Part shown: piece after piece, positions 14,076 through 14,625 of the stretch
Layout of the letters: every line of letters starts with the position of its first letter
Numbering within the stretch: the first letter of the stretch is position 1
Source: Bacteroidota bacterium
GTDB lineage: Bacteria; Bacteroidota; Bacteroidia; Flavobacteriales; Flavobacteriaceae
Reading direction: 5' to 3'
Assembly: GCA_022601215.1 (NCBI GenBank)
Contig: JAHZIZ010000465.1
Span: 1-14,625 of the forward strand
Length of the DNA stretch: 14,625 bases
Program-made: the position numbers and the translations under genes
The notes under the pieces: generated by a model
The model's input: the letters and a program-made list of their open reading frames with translations, nothing else
Databases searched by the model: none
What the model was told of the DNA's origin: nothing

Positions 14076-14625
14076 ATGTTTTTAACTACGCTGTTGATAT
14101 CGATTTTCTCGATATTCTGTAACACCACATCAAATGACTGCCTATCTGCCTATCAAGATGCGACTTACGGTTATCAACATTTAAAAAAATCGCTACAAAC
14201 CAAGTACCATGATGAAATGCTTCTCTATGTAAAAAAAGCAAAAGAATCACTAAACCGAGTCCATGTCACCACTCAGGAATGCAGCTGTATAGACGCCAAT
14301 TATGCTAGCTATGATGCCATAGAAAACTTAGATAAGGCGTTAACTAAAACAACCTTTGAAGGAAGCAGATATTTTGTGAGCAAAGCGGAACTATTAGCAA
14401 AAACAGTGCTTACAGCGTTAGACGCCTGCGAAGAAAACAACTTAGTTCCTACCACAGATATGGTGGAAGAAAATCTCCACAACGAAGAAATACAATTAGT
14501 GGCACAACAAAAACAATTAGAAGAACAGCAAAAACAATTAACCGAACGACTTTTAAAACAAAAGGCTATAAGAGCCAAGCTGGCTTCTGAGAAAGCCGCA
14601 AAAAATCGAAAACAAGAAGAGATCA
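14076..14625 (+). CDS. Exported protein with two Cys-bounded helical repeats and a coiled coil, 3' end outside window
   Basis: An open frame from ATG 14076 to the right edge: 183 full residues, not terminated in the window. In-frame TAA at 14040-14042 bounds the start. Residues 1-15 form a short hydrophobic export signal (MFLTTLLISIFSIFC); C15 has a poor lipobox (SIFC), so lipoprotein status is doubtful. Residues 22-69 and 71-118 are two 48-residue units, each opened and closed by cysteine, joined as CSC, that align without gaps (A25/A74, L36/L85, K38/K87, L40/L89, V52/V101, KA 54-55/103-104, V62/V111). From about 132 the chain is a Q/E/K-rich coiled coil (QQKQLEEQQKQL, then KAIRAKLASEKAAKNRKQEEI). 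No named family is recognised. The 1-118 repeat part is probably periplasmic; function unknown. Confidence 0.8.
   Translation, partial: MFLTTLLISIFSIFCNTTSNDCLSAYQDATYGYQHLKKSLQTKYHDEMLLYVKKAKESLNRVHVTTQECSCIDANYASYDAIENLDKALTKTTFEGSRYFVSKAELLAKTVLTALDACEENNLVPTTDMVEENLHNEEIQLVAQQKQLEEQQKQLTERLLKQKAIRAKLASEKAAKNRKQEEI

Noticed and set aside
14309..14578. Minus-strand 89-codon frame rich in Cys, Ser and Phe
   Set aside because: It is the antisense of the Gln/Lys/Glu-rich coiled-coil gene on the plus strand; its composition is that of a shadow frame.
1..14625. tRNA, rRNA, CRISPR array, insertion sequence or phage gene
   Set aside because: Looked for on both strands by eye: no cloverleaf-like segments, no regularly spaced direct repeats, no transposase or integrase motifs.

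Overview
The window looks like a piece of a low-GC Bacteroidota chromosome, most likely a (probably marine) member of the Flavobacteriaceae. Evidence: a type IX secretion (T9SS) C-terminal sorting domain on a secreted propeller protein; promoter -7 boxes of the Bacteroidota form TAnnTTTG rather than TATAAT; little Shine-Dalgarno signal; DUF2911, MeaB and a membrane-anchored AraC regulator, all typical of the group. The genus cannot be fixed from what is visible. There is no sign of phage, insertion sequence, CRISPR array, rRNA or tRNA. The genes look like native, tightly packed chromosomal genes.

Layout. 1-1565 (+): the 3' end of a DUF2911 gene and the GTPase chaperone meaB. 1558-6436 is an envelope-glycosylation neighbourhood. 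A sugar-nucleotide epimerase (-) diverges from a three-gene overlapping operon (+): a DPM1-type GT2 glycosyltransferase, a duplicated LAB_N membrane protein and an ArnT/PMT-type GT39 glycosyltransferase. The GT39 gene converges on, and overlaps, a PAP2 lipid phosphatase that shares a transcript with a small acidic protein (-). 6510-9660: a T9SS-exported seven-unit Reg_prop beta-propeller (-), a NorM-like MATE exporter (-) and, divergent from it, a small three-helix membrane protein (+) ending in a good intrinsic terminator. 9905-13855 (-): a 7TM-AraC regulator, then a PPK2 polyphosphate kinase overlapping a secreted M28 carboxypeptidase Q-like peptidase. 14076 to the right edge (+): the 5' part of an exported protein with two cysteine-bounded repeats and a coiled coil.

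How they may work together. The most coherent group is 1558-6213: epimerase (sugar nucleotide), GT2 (sugar onto polyprenyl phosphate), LAB_N protein (membrane partner or translocation factor) and GT39 (transfer on the periplasmic side), with PAP2 acting on a phosphorylated lipid. This parallels the Arn/GtrAB/DPM logic, but the sugar and acceptor cannot be read from the sequence. The other genes look like independent housekeeping, stress or envelope functions. Both convergent pairs (1558-1565 and 5644-5657) overlap at their stop codons.
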